From NCBI RefSeq assembly GCF_003265705.1, contig NW_020312827.1, positions 15,840,154 to 15,904,153 on the forward strand: a DNA stretch of 64,000 bases, read 5' to 3'. The stretch's first letter is position 1. Every line of letters begins with the position of its first letter. Origin of the DNA: Callorhinus ursinus. Taxonomy: Eukaryota > Chordata > Mammalia > Carnivora > Otariidae. Shown piece after piece: positions 47,261 through 57,900 of the stretch. The notes beneath the pieces are model-generated. The model saw nothing but the letters and a program-made list of their open reading frames with translations. It searched no databases and was not told the origin of the DNA. The position numbers and the translations under genes are program-made.

Positions 47261-48258
47261 AAAAGTTACTTCTTCAGATATAACAAAATGGTAATATTCC
47301 AAATCAAAGGCATGTACCTCCTTTAATTCAAAAGGAACACTCTTCTAAAGAAGTGATCACCTAGCTCAGTGTAGCATGCTGCACTGATAGAACTGGGGAA
47401 TTTCCTCAACAAGAGCTTTTGACTTCAAATGCATTTGGAGACCTTGAATTGTTTGACTCCTTCTGCATTTATGATTGGTCATATTGGATTAACAGAAAGG
47501 TTAGGTGTTTAGAATGAAAAACAGTTTGCCTATGAATCATATAGAAATGGCAAAGTCTTTATCCTGGGGAAGCTTACAAAGCTATTCATGTATTTTTGCT
47601 ACTGCAAGTCATCAACTCAGAAGAAAGCTTTGCACTGGTAAACATTATCATCTGATTGATGAGCTCATTTTCCTTCCCAAGTGCGTGTAGCACAATGAAT
47701 CAGGTAATAAAGAGGTCAGCAACTGGAGGTTTGCACTCAACTACAGTTTATTATATTTTAGAAATGATTCAATATGGTTATGCAATTGACAGTATAAATC
47801 ATCCCCTTCAGATTTACCCATTCTATCACAACCACAAGAAACTGACATTTTCTTTTGAATGGCAGGGACCTTGAGAATTCCTACTTAACAACTTTGGTCC
47901 TTCTTAAATGTAACTTTCATTATTTATATATTAGAAAACATTTTGAATGAGAGAAGTCAATGCTCAGAGTTATGTGAATAGATCTCTACTCTGGAAATTA
48001 CAGGCCTTCCATCATCCTCATAAGGAGATATGATAGGGGCTGATACAATTTGGAATGTTACTAGAATGTTTTAAATTTATGTGCTGCCATTCTTGAGATG
48101 AGAGGTAGCCCCAGTGGTTTATGTTGGAAAGTTAACTTAAGTTTGAAAATTGTTCAGGCAACTGAGAGTTTGGGGTTTGAGAGTGACAGGACTAGAAGGA
48201 ATCCTAAATGAATTAACGTCATGCCATGTATTTGATTTTATACTAAAGTGAATTTTAA

Positions 48259-48455
48259 GGGGCCCCTGGGTGGCTCAGTGGGTTAAGCATCTGCCTTCAG
48301 CTCAGGTCATGATCCCAGGGTCCTGGGATTGAGCCCAGTGTCAGGCTTCCTGCTCAGTGGGGAGTCTGCTTCTCTCTCTCCCTCAACCACTCCCCCCACC
48401 TTCCCACCCCACTCATTCTCTTTCTCTCAAATAAATAAATAAAATCTTTAAAAAA
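48259..48455 (+). mobile_element. CAN-SINE, full length
   Basis: Head GGGGCCCCTGGGTGGCTCAG and tail TCAAATAAATAAATAAAATC. TSD TAAAGTGAATTTTAA at 48244-48258 versus TAAAGTGAACTTTAA at 48456-48470 (14 of 15). Confidence 0.97.
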
Positions 48456-48589
48456 TAAAGTGAACTTTAATATAAAAGTAATGCTCACAAAAATGAATAA
48501 TTATAAGTTAGAGTTAACAGATAAAGTAGTATCAGTGATTACAGGAAAATGAGCTTATAACCAACACAACACCAACATTTCCTAGGTTT

Positions 48590-49145
48590 ACTTTATTGTG
48601 TATCAATACTTCATTGAAGAATTTCTCAGACTTATTGAAGACCTCCTATGTCAAAAATACAGTCCAACACTTGGTTACATACAAAAAAAGATAACTGAAT
48701 CTCACATGGTCTTTCCTTTAAGGAGTTTATACTTTATGAAGAGAAAGAAAACATTCTGAACAACAATAGAAAATGCTAGTGTCATCAAGGAAATGACAGA
48801 TAGAATTCTACAGGGAGTCCACGGAGGGAAGATGACTTCCAGATGGGCTTGGCATAGCATGGCAGAAGCATCAGGGAAGGTGTCGGAGGTTACATCTTTG
48901 AGAATTTAAAGAATAGCTGTGGTTTAGACCTGCACAAAATGACACTGAAGGATGCCACAGGTGGCAATGGCAGGGAGCAGCTCTTTACTTAGTGGTTCAA
49001 TTGATGGTAGCAGTAGGTAAGATTGTCAGCATGGTAGGCTGGGACCAAGTGAAGAGAGGTTTGAATGCCAAACTTTATCTGTTGGATTAGGAGGGGAAGC
49101 CCCTGAATGTTTTGAATAGGAAGAATGGATGAAATGTACTCTAGG
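48590..49145 (+). repeat. Ancient interspersed repeat, family not named
   Basis: GACTTATTGAAGACCTCCTA, TAAGGAGTTTATACTTTATG, GGTAGGCTGGGACCAAGTGA, AATGCCAAACTTTATCTGTT and TGAATGTTTTGAATAGGAAG follow the mammal-wide class seen at 41868-42785. Highly diverged. Confidence 0.4.
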
Positions 49146-49734
49146 AAGATGAATGGCATGGTGAGTTGGAGTTCAGTGGAATAAAAGGTAAAAATGCTTA
49201 TGAGGAGATTCTGCTAATATTTTAGGAATTGAGAAATAAAAGGAGGAACTGAGGGAGTAGAGGAGACGGCAGCTAGATGTGTTAATAGTACAGAATTGAA
49301 TTACTTTAATGACTGGTGTGGTGTGAGAGAAAAAGTGGAAGATCTGGGTATACATCCCTTGGCCCTTGGAATGGGATGAAATGTAGCTTTTTTTCAGGTG
49401 GCTAAGGAGGACATCACTTACTTTTGGACCCATAAAATGACATTATGCTCCGGAGATGTGAAAATTCTCTCCTGCCTTTTTTATAGAAGGATATAAATGT
49501 TAAGAACTATTCACTAAGCTGTGAAAATAATCAGTAACATTTGACACCTTAATTAAAGACTGGGCTGGGATTTGTGTTCCTAGAAAAATTAGTATAGAGA
49601 CACAAGAATAAAATTACCTTAATTAAGACTTGTCTAGGATGGAGATAAACTAGCTCTCTGATTTATAAAGTATCCCAAGACATTTTTTTTTAAATAATTA
49701 AACTTACCTTTTGACCTTTAAAAATGTCCTCCGA

Positions 49735-49949
49735 GGGGCACCTGGGTGGCTCAGTTGGTTGGGCGACTGCCTTCAGCTCAGGTCATGATCCTGGAGTCCC
49801 GGGATCGAGTCCCACATCGGGCTCCCCGCTCAGTGGGGAGTCTGCTTCTCCCTCTGACCCTCTTCCCTCTCGTGCTCTCTATCTCTCATTCTCTCTCTCT
49901 CAAATAAATAAATAAAATTTAAAAAAAAAATTAAAAAATAAAATAAAAT
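49735..49949 (+). mobile_element. CAN-SINE, apparently young subfamily, expanded A-rich tail
   Basis: Head GGGGCACCTGGGTGGCTCAG with the same CATGATCCTGGAGTCCCGGG diagnostic as 46858-47052. The tail ends in repeated AAAAT units (TAAAATAAAATAAAAT). Perfect 15-bp TSD AAAAATGTCCTCCGA at 49720-49734 and 49950-49964. Confidence 0.97.
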
Positions 49950-50829
49950 AAAAATGTCCTCCGATTCATGCTGTCTTTAACCCACCAGGTATTTCTTGCC
50001 TAGATGAACCTGGGGTAGGAAGAAATGTACTGAATTCATAGTTGCAAATTCCAAGATCATGGAAATTATAAGACCAGGCAAAGAGCTAGAGCAGCTTGAA
50101 GTCACGATGCCCTTCTCTCATTTCAGGATGAACCGCATAGTTCTCAGTCACACTTAAAAGAAATCATTTCTCATTCAAAATTCATTACATCTTAATTGCA
50201 GATTAATTAACAAACTGGCGGCTTTGTATTGATTTCTGCAGGATGTTGTGGAAAGTTGGGACAGGCATAGAGCACCTTGTAGGACTGACAGCACTTCACA
50301 TTAAGTGCCAAGGGTGTTGTTACATGCAAACACTTGGAAAAGAGTAGAGTGTAACAGCACTCAGGAGTGGCAGGGGTGAAAAATACGTTATCGGAAAATA
50401 TGAGAAAAAAGAAAATACGCAGTCAGGACCTATATTTTTAATGTTAGTAAAGTATGATGGACTTTGATTTAAAATATACCTTTTATTAATCCTAAATGTC
50501 AATCTCCTGCCCACACTCAGCTCTAGATTCTTCCAAAACAAAAGTGACACCCACAGCATGTCAGTGATTATGAGATGCAAAAATAATCAAAAACCAAGAA
50601 TCTACTTTAATAGATCATCATCCACAAATTCAAAAAAGGGATCATTATGTACATATCCCCCCAAATGTTCAGATGAAAATGGAAAACCTCAGTCATTAGT
50701 CTATATAAAGCAAAGTATGTGTTTTATTTGAACATCAAGATGATTAATATTTCAGATTTGATCTCTATGTTTAACAATCTTAGATCCAAACAGACTGAAG
50801 AAGCAAATATAAGTAAAATATTCCCATAT

Positions 50830-51530
50830 GTCAATGCTACATACTGGTGATCATAGAGTTGGGGTCTCAGTTCTGAAAAGCATAAGGATACACAAAAGGG
50901 AAAATGGGTGGTACCAATTAAAGCCAGGCCCACTTGCAGAAAAATCTGAACAACAGAATGTGCCTTTAAGGAAACAGCATCTCCTCATCTATACCCTGGA
51001 ACCAAGATGACTTTAACTCTCTCCTCTGCTTGATTAAACTTTAGATAGGCTTCTTCATGACTATAGGCCCCTGACCTCTCCTTCTTAGAACATTTACTTT
51101 AGAAAACTTGCAGTTGTAAATTCTTTCTCTACCCCTTTGAAATGTAAATCTTCTATAATGCAGAAAAGTCTTTCTCAACAAAAAAGGGTGGGAAGCCATT
51201 CCTTTGAAACATCCTAATCAGGAAAGATAGGGCCTCTGTCTCCTTTCTGTGGGAGGTTAGAAGTCTAACTTCCATAAGTAACAACTAGTGAGTACAGATG
51301 GCCTAATCTCTTTGAGCCACTTCCCCGCTAATGCCATCCCGTACTTTTTCATGCATTTCATGCATTTCAAGCATTTAAAAACGTTGCCTCTTGATTCAGC
51401 AAAGATGAGCTCAATCTCTCTCCCCTATTGCAACAATCTTGACATTATTGAAGACATTTTGAATGAAGTCTTCCTCATCATTTTTAACAAGTACCTGGTA
51501 CACTTCTTCTCTATCTGCAATTTTTAAAAA
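50830..51530 (+). mobile_element. Solo LTR-like repeat, ERV type
   Basis: GACTTTAACTCTCTCCTCTG, CTTCATGACTATAGGCCCCT, TTGAAATGTAAATCTTCTAT, AAAAGGGTGGGAAGCCATTC, AGGGCCTCTGTCTCCTTTCT, AGATGAGCTCAATCTCTCTC and GCAACAATCTTGACATTATT resemble a known LTR pattern, with a degraded polyadenylation signal near 51462. No internal region is recognisable. Family and exact ends are uncertain. Confidence 0.5.
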
Positions 51531-51550
51531 TCAGATTAGTACATATAGAA

Positions 51551-51602
51551 TTTAATAGTTTATATATATTTGTTATTTTTTTAATAGTTTATATATATTT
51601 GT
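51551..51602. repeat. Direct duplication of a 23-bp AT-rich unit
   Basis: TTTAATAGTTTATATATATT followed by TGT occurs identically at 51551-51573 and 51580-51602, period 29. Confidence 0.95.
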
Positions 51603-51929
51603 ATATCAGGGAGGAATTGCTGAAATACTTTACTCCATTAGTATCCTACTGGGATAGAATTTAATACATATGCAAGATAGGGAAAGATATCTAGGTGAAA
51701 ACCTTTCATAGTTTACCATTGTTTTTCCAGGCTTAGACACTTAACCACCCAGTTCATGAACATGAGTTTCAAAGGATGTTGCTTGCTGTTGAGCTCAGGA
51801 AAATCTTCCCAGTCTCTTCTTTCTAAAACCTGCTCCACACACCATCACATACCTGCTCCCTATGATCCCTGGATGATGTATTATTGCACAGGATGGATTT
51901 GGTAACCCAGGCCCAGATTGTCTACCTGA

Positions 51930-52105
51930 GTACAACCCAAACTTTGGAAAGCATATGGATGACCTAGAAAGCTTGTTACAAAGTAGATCCCTGGAATCTA
52001 ACCCTAGTGAGCCTAATTTTATTGTTTTTGGTGAAGCTCTGGAATTTTTAAGACACTCCATGAATAATTTTGGAGTAGGCTATCATGAACTACACTTTAA
52101 CAAAT
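51930..52105. mobile_element. Nonautonomous hAT-type element (MER20-like)
   Basis: CCAAACTTTGGAAAGCATAT, AGAAAGCTTGTTACAAAGTA, ATCCCTGGAATCTAACCC and GCTATCATGAACTACACTTT follow a short mammal-wide Charlie-derived pattern. Confidence 0.45.
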
Positions 52106-54449
52106 TCCCATTAGACTTCCTGTGAGAAGTGCAGAGGGTCAGAACGCATCCCCTGATAATTGCTCCTCAATGCCAATTATTTACAAGATTGGGCCAAACA
52201 GATCTTTAATTCCATGACCAGTCTAAGTTTCCAGATCAATTGCAACCAGGTCCTTGATCTTCTGTCCCATCCCAAACGGGATCAAACATTTGGTAGTTCA
52301 TATTTCTAAGTCAAAACTCTTGAAATCTCTACTCCTAATCCTCCTAAGTTAATTTCTAAACCTCAAGGTAAATATTTGACTGGAGCAATTTACAAATTTC
52401 TTAAAAGTGCTGGATGCTTTAAAACAAAAAACTAATTTTCATCTTTGAGTGATCTCACTCAGAGAAGTTGCCAGAATTTGTTTCTCTGATGGAAATTTTC
52501 AAAAAGAGAATAGCTGCATTGGATTCTTTTGTGCACAGATCAATGAATGAGGCTTGATTGAAATGTTTTATTTCAATGAAATTGTTCATGAAATCACATG
52601 GGGACTTATGTGATGACAACCACATTATCTTTCATGTCTACACTTTCACAGACAATTAACACAGAGCCTAATAAAGTATTGAAATCAGAGTTACTTACTT
52701 TGTCTTCTAACTTCCCAATGAAACTGTCAGTCTTCTTATTTTTCATATTTTCCAATGAACAGCCTACATAAATGGGAGTTTTCATATTTGTGTATCCCCC
52801 ACAGTAATTGTTAGTGGATACAATTTTACGAGTATAAATTTAAATATTAGCTTAAAGATTTTCATGTTTACATCCTTAAAGAGGCAGGTAGTCCAAGACT
52901 TAATAAATGCATTTTTATTGCTATAATTGACAGTGATAAAAATGACAAGTATAATTCTATGATTCACTGTGTTCCTACTATGCACTGGATACTTGACTTG
53001 ACTTTATTCTCCAAACAACTCTTCAAGGTAGGACTGATTCCATTTTACTGACAAGGAAAGTGGTGATCAAGGAGGTAAAATAATGTGCCTAAACCTAATC
53101 AGCTTGTTTTTAACTTCTGGCTGTTTAATTTTAATGCCTGTGTTCCTTTAAGTAGGTCATATTGCTTAATTACTTGGTAGGGTGTGTCTGAGCTAGGAAA
53201 TGTTCAAGAATAGAAAGCTGTTGCTTGTTCACTCACAGCAGTTTGCCCAGTCTTCCAGTATTGCCCTCACACCCCAATTACTCTCAAAGTAAAACTTCAC
53301 TTTCCTTCATAATATTTTTCAAATTTTTCAATTTCATTTTAATTTTTTTAAATATCCCTCTTCTCTATTTGGACTATAGGCTCCACAGAGTTATTGTGCA
53401 CTTCCTAATAAATCCCATCTTTTGTACAATATCTAACATAGAACCCTTGGGCAATATTTGTTGAAAGTCAGAATAAATGGTTAACCATATGTCCTGAATG
53501 TTGTCTATATCCATAATGATTTCCCTAGCATAAGAGAGTATAGGTAGAAAGTGGAATCAAACGTCTCAAACACTTGCTCCCCTCAATTCCTGAGTGAAAG
53601 GCCCTTGTGTGTATCATACTTAATAATATTATTTTAGTGGTGTGATCTAAATGTGTTTGCAGAACCAATCATACTAGTATTCAATGGTGCCCATTTTTCT
53701 GAGATGGAAAGTTTCCCAGAAGTCTATATTCATAACATAGTTTTACCTTAGTCTTTCTCAGCAAGGTGGTCCAAAATAATTTTATAAAGTGGAAGTGGGT
53801 ACACATATTTTTTTTTCAGAATATTAGCAGTTAATAATTGGAAAGACATCTTAAGAGTGCTTTGTGCTGTAACCCAACTACACCCTTAGTTGGATTTTAT
53901 TCAACCCTGTTATTTTCACCCTAGGTCATTGTCTATACTCTAGCATTAGAAATAGACATATTCCACTAGACTTGTCTTCCTTCTTTTTGTTCCTTTGGTT
54001 GCTTTCTGTATCCCCATTACATAACTATTTGATTTAAAAAATCTCAGGTTCTCGAACCTTTGGACAGCAACCTGGATTTTTGGCTGACAATGTCAATAGC
54101 TGTAGCAGACTTCCTGAAAGAACATTTTTGTCACTTACAACTTGACAATTTAAATACTCAACTGCAAATAGCAGACCATCTTGACTTTGTTATTTTCCGG
54201 GAGAGAAAAGTACAAGTAGCACTATGAGCATCTGGAGGAAAAACCCCTAAAGAGATTTTGGACAGGATTTGCTTACATAAGGCACCCATTATAATATTTT
54301 CAGTGTCTCCTCTGTGAAGAGTAGAGCACCACAGTGGAAGAAATCTCAGTTGTCTAGAAAAGATGTGCACTAGGTCAAAACTTTACTACATCTCTTGGAT
54401 TAACTTCCCTTGTTTGGGGCTTATATTGCTCATAAGAATGTTCCAATGA
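52106..54449. other. Mostly unassigned apart from the MIR at 52950-53155
   Basis: AT-rich sequence with no other repeat order or coding signal that I can support. Confidence 0.45.
52950..53155 (-). repeat. MIR, antisense
   Basis: GTGTTCCTACTATGCACTGG, CAAACAACTCTTCAAGGTAG, CCATTTTACTGACAAGGAAA and GCCTAAACCTAATCAGC follow antisense MIR. Confidence 0.7.
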
Positions 54450-54612
54450 GGCAGAATATATAGTGGTTATGAGCACAGAGTTTGTAGTTAGCATTCCTGG
54501 GTTTAAATTTGACACTCCCTCATTATAGCTGTGTACCATTGGATGGGTTACTCAACCATTCTACGCCTCAGTTTCCTTATTTGTAAATGCAGATAATAAT
54601 AATAAGACCTGA
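54450..54612 (+). repeat. MIR, left part, split by a SINE
   Basis: GTGGTTATGAGCACAGAGTT, GCATTCCTGGGTTTAAATTT, GTGTACCATTGGATGGGTTA, CTCAGTTTCCTTATTTGTAA and AATAATAATAAGACCT are strong sense MIR, interrupted by the SINE at 54614-54825 and resuming at 54838. Confidence 0.8.
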
Positions 54613-54613
54613 G

Positions 54614-54825
54614 TGCCTGGGTGGCTCAGTCAGTTAAGCCTCTGACTCTTGATTTTGGCTCAGATCATGATCTCAGGGTTGTGGGATCGAACTCTGTGTT
54701 GGGCTCCTTGCTCAGCAGAGAGTCTACTGGAGATTCTCTCTCTCCCTCTCCCCCTGCTTGCATGTGCTGTCTCTCTTTCTCTCTCTAAAATAAATAAATA
54801 CATCTTTAAAATGATAATAATAATA
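54614..54825 (+). mobile_element. CAN-SINE, older subfamily, inside a MIR
   Basis: GTGCCTGGGTGGCTCAGTCA with the older-type middle CTCTGACTCTTGATTTTGGC and TCATGATCTCAGGGTTGTGG, tail CTAAAATAAATAAATACATC. Imperfect TSD (AATAATAAGACCTGA versus AATAGTAAGGCCTGA). An ATA run lies at 54813-54832. Confidence 0.93.
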
Positions 54826-54837
54826 ATAATAGTAAGG

Positions 54838-54910
54838 CCTGACTCACATTGCTATGATGATGAAATTAAATATTTTAAGTTGGCTAGAAATACTACATAA
54901 GTATTTGTAA
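54838..54910 (+). repeat. MIR, right part
   Basis: CCTGACTCACATTGCTATGA, TGATGAAATTAAATATTTTA continue the MIR split by the SINE. Confidence 0.65.
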
Positions 54911-56400
54911 AAAGAAGTCTTTATTCTAGACTTTAAATTTTTATTTCATTGGCACAAATAATGATTCTACCCTAAAAAGTATCTGTGAATCCTATTTTTA
55001 TCTTATATTTTGGGTTTTGTATAAGATGAGAATGGAAGATTTGGCCACCTTTGCATTCCAGTTACTCACAGTAACTCTCTACAGAACATGATGCAGATGA
55101 AGACTTCATGAGTGTCTTTGTTTTCCAGAGAACACAGCTGAAACAGACACCTCAGACCACTCTTCAAATCCTAAGAACCATTTAACAGTAGAATGTGGAT
55201 TATAACCACTTTTCTTTCATTTTCTATCAGTCGATACTACAAATATGTCAAGTTGCTCTATTTCCCATAAAATTAGGATAGGCAATTTTATTATGGAATG
55301 CAAAGATACCAATGAAGAGAAAAGACACTTTAATTTAGAGACATTCTAAATTAAAACCAACTAAAACCATCTCACAGGCATGAAATCTTGTTTTTTAGTG
55401 TGTCCATGAGAATCTAAATCTGGGGCCCTGTTTATCTCAGCACAAAGAATCACCAAACTGCTGGCTTGGTGGCCTTGAGTTGGAATGTTCCTCTGTCCAC
55501 TTGCTGGGCCAATTCAAGATGAGATGAATGAGCACTTAAAGCAATTTCAAATTTCTCTTTTCTGGCCTGAACTTGTCATTGGTGAAGAAAGACTCCTTGA
55601 ATTGTTGGTAGAGATATTTAAATACTAAAGCTTTGACATGGAGGCAGGTGGACCTAAATCTAGTCTGCCACATCTCTGAATTACTGAGAACAACTATGGA
55701 CGTTGGGTTACTCTGAGCCAAACCATGCCATACCCTCTTTCCCATAAGAAATTCTGAAAGAACTGTATTCCAAATTTTCCAAACTTTATTTGATTCTTTA
55801 TTTCTATTTCTTATAAAATGTGGAGTCTATAAAGTCTTTGTACTGTCTAGCTTCTATTTCACAAGCAAAATTACTTAGTATATATCTGAAAGAGACATGT
55901 ATCACCATTCATAAAATAATCTTCAATATGTGAGGAAAAGCAGGACTTTATAGGGCCTTACTTTTTTGTTCTGAAAATTCTCAATTCTTCTAGTTTTTTC
56001 TTATATAATCTTTTCCTCATTATTTTAATAATTTTCTCTCTTCTCCTTTGGGTTCTCATTAAAGTCTTAATTTCCTGCTTTAAGTATAGGACCCAAAAGA
56101 TGAAAGAACACTTTATAACCTTAATTGCATTATTCTTCTCAAGAGAATGTATATATGTATACATCTCATGGATTCAAACTTACTTGTTGCAAAATAAATA
56201 TACTACATTGCTGATTGTGGTTGATAATTTATTGAATCATTTTGTGAACAACTTAACCAAAGGAATACCTTCCAACTTTTAATATTTGGACTTCATATAT
56301 ATCTTACTGTGTTGGGTTAAACATCAGGCTTTTTATCTGCCTATTTCTATAGCTTGGCTTTTTTAAATTAACACATTATAATCTGTGCTGAATCTGTCTA
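54911..56400. other. No recognised element
   Basis: Short frames only. No repeat pattern identified. Confidence 0.45.
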
Positions 56401-56416
56401 GAAACTACATCATGTT

Positions 56417-56554
56417 TGGGTACTGGGGTGGCTCAGTCAGTTAAACATCCAACTCTTGATCTCAGCTCAGTTTTTGATTTCAGGGTCATGAGTTCAAGCC
56501 CCATGTTAGATTCCATACTAGGTGTGGAGCCTACTTAAAAAAAAAAAAAAAAAG
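56417..56554 (+). mobile_element. Short old-type CAN-SINE lacking the CT-rich region
   Basis: TACTGGGGTGGCTCAGTCAG, ATCCAACTCTTGATCTCAGC, GTCATGAGTTCAAGCCCCAT, GTGTGGAGCCTACTTAAAAA then poly-A. It lacks the CT tract and the AAATAAATAAAT tail. Perfect 16-bp TSD GAAACTACATCATGTT at 56401-56416 and 56555-56570. Confidence 0.95.
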
Positions 56555-56879
56555 GAAACTACATCATGTTGGTATAAGTGTGTATCAGAAAAGATTAAGA
56601 CTCTCTGGTTGTGACTGTCAGAAAATTACCCTAAGTTAAACACAAAATAATTTATTGGAAGATCACCAGAGACTCAGAATCAACAGGAGAGTGGAGAACC
56701 ACCTTAGAAATGAGGAGTACCAAGGCAGAGCTGGAGGCTGGGAAACGGGAGCCCCTGCCCTGCGCACGCCCTCCATCCCAAAAAAAGCTACCAGAGACAA
56801 GTAAAATGGTCCAGGTAGCATTCCTGGGATGTGCAAAAAATAATACCAATAGCCAACATGCATCCACTACTATGCATTC

Positions 56880-57040
56880 ACATCTGTGAGCTCCTTTAGT
56901 CATGCATGACGTTATGAATTTGGGGCTGTCATTCTCTTTATTTATAAATGAGCAAACTAAGGTGATGTGGTTAAGTTCCCTGTTTAATGTCACACACCTA
57001 GGAAGTGATAGTCAGGATTCAAGCCTCAACAGGCTGGGCC
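56880..57040 (-). repeat. MIR, antisense
   Basis: TCATTCTCTTTATTTATAAA, TGAGCAAACTAAGGTGATGT, CACACACCTAGGAAGTGATA and AGTCAGGATTCAAGCCTCAA follow antisense MIR. Confidence 0.7.
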
Positions 57041-57467
57041 CTATATTCTGGAAAACACTGATGTCACTTGTGATAAGGGAACTCCAAGAATTTTCAGTCC
57101 CTTTGATCTCAAAATTCAAAACTAATGACAAGGTCATCAGATTAGCCCAGTTTGAGTTTTCCTTCCACTCCCTGGCCAGCAGAGGAAGAAAAACTCTAAT
57201 TACAGCCTCACCAGCTTAATTCCAATGAGGGAGGGCTAATTTCTCATAATGAAATTAGGGCACTGTTAAAAAAGGGAACGGGGATGTCCAATAGTAAAAA
57301 TAAAAAAGTATACTATAAACAGCCCGCCCTTTATCACACTCCACTGAAATGAATACTTGAGGTTGCCGCCTTTATTTAATAAGACTAGAGTAGGTAAAGA
57401 TACTAATTTATTTTACATTAACACTTTTAGTTTGTAAGAAAAAACTGCATAATTAGCTACATTTGAA

Positions 57468-57900
57468 TTACAGACAGTCCTCCACTTACGATGGCTTGAC
57501 TCACAATTTTTCAACTTTACAATGACATGAAAGTGATAAGTATTCAGTGGAAACCACATGCTGAATTTTGAATTTAGATCTTTTCCCAGGCAAGCCATAT
57601 GCTGGAGGATCCTCTCTCATGCTGCTGGGCAGCAGGGGCAAGGCTCAGTTCCTACTCACCCATGCGATCACGGTGTTGAACAACCCACTTACAATCATTC
57701 TGTAGCCATACAACCATTCTGGTTTCACATTCAGTCCCATAGTCAGTACATTACATGAGATATTCAACACTTTATTATAAAACAGTCTTTGCATTTGATG
57801 ATTTTGCTCAACCATAAGCTAATGTAAGTGTTCTCTGCCCATTTAAGGGCGGCTAGGCTAAGCTATGTGTATGCTAGGTGTACCAAGCTAGGTCCATATA
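57468..57900 (+). mobile_element. Tigger-like (TcMar) nonautonomous DNA transposon
   Basis: CAGACAGTCCTCCACTTACG, TTCAACTTTACAATGACATG, AGTATTCAGTGGAAACCACA, TTTTGAATTTAGATCTTTTC, TACATGAGATATTCAACACT and AGGCTAAGCTATGTGTATGC follow a mammal-wide TcMar-Tigger pattern. The 3' terminus seems missing. Confidence 0.65.

Noticed and set aside
56652..56993. 113-codon minus-strand frame
   Set aside because: Overlaps an antisense MIR and shows no known domain. An overlapping second frame of similar length argues for chance.
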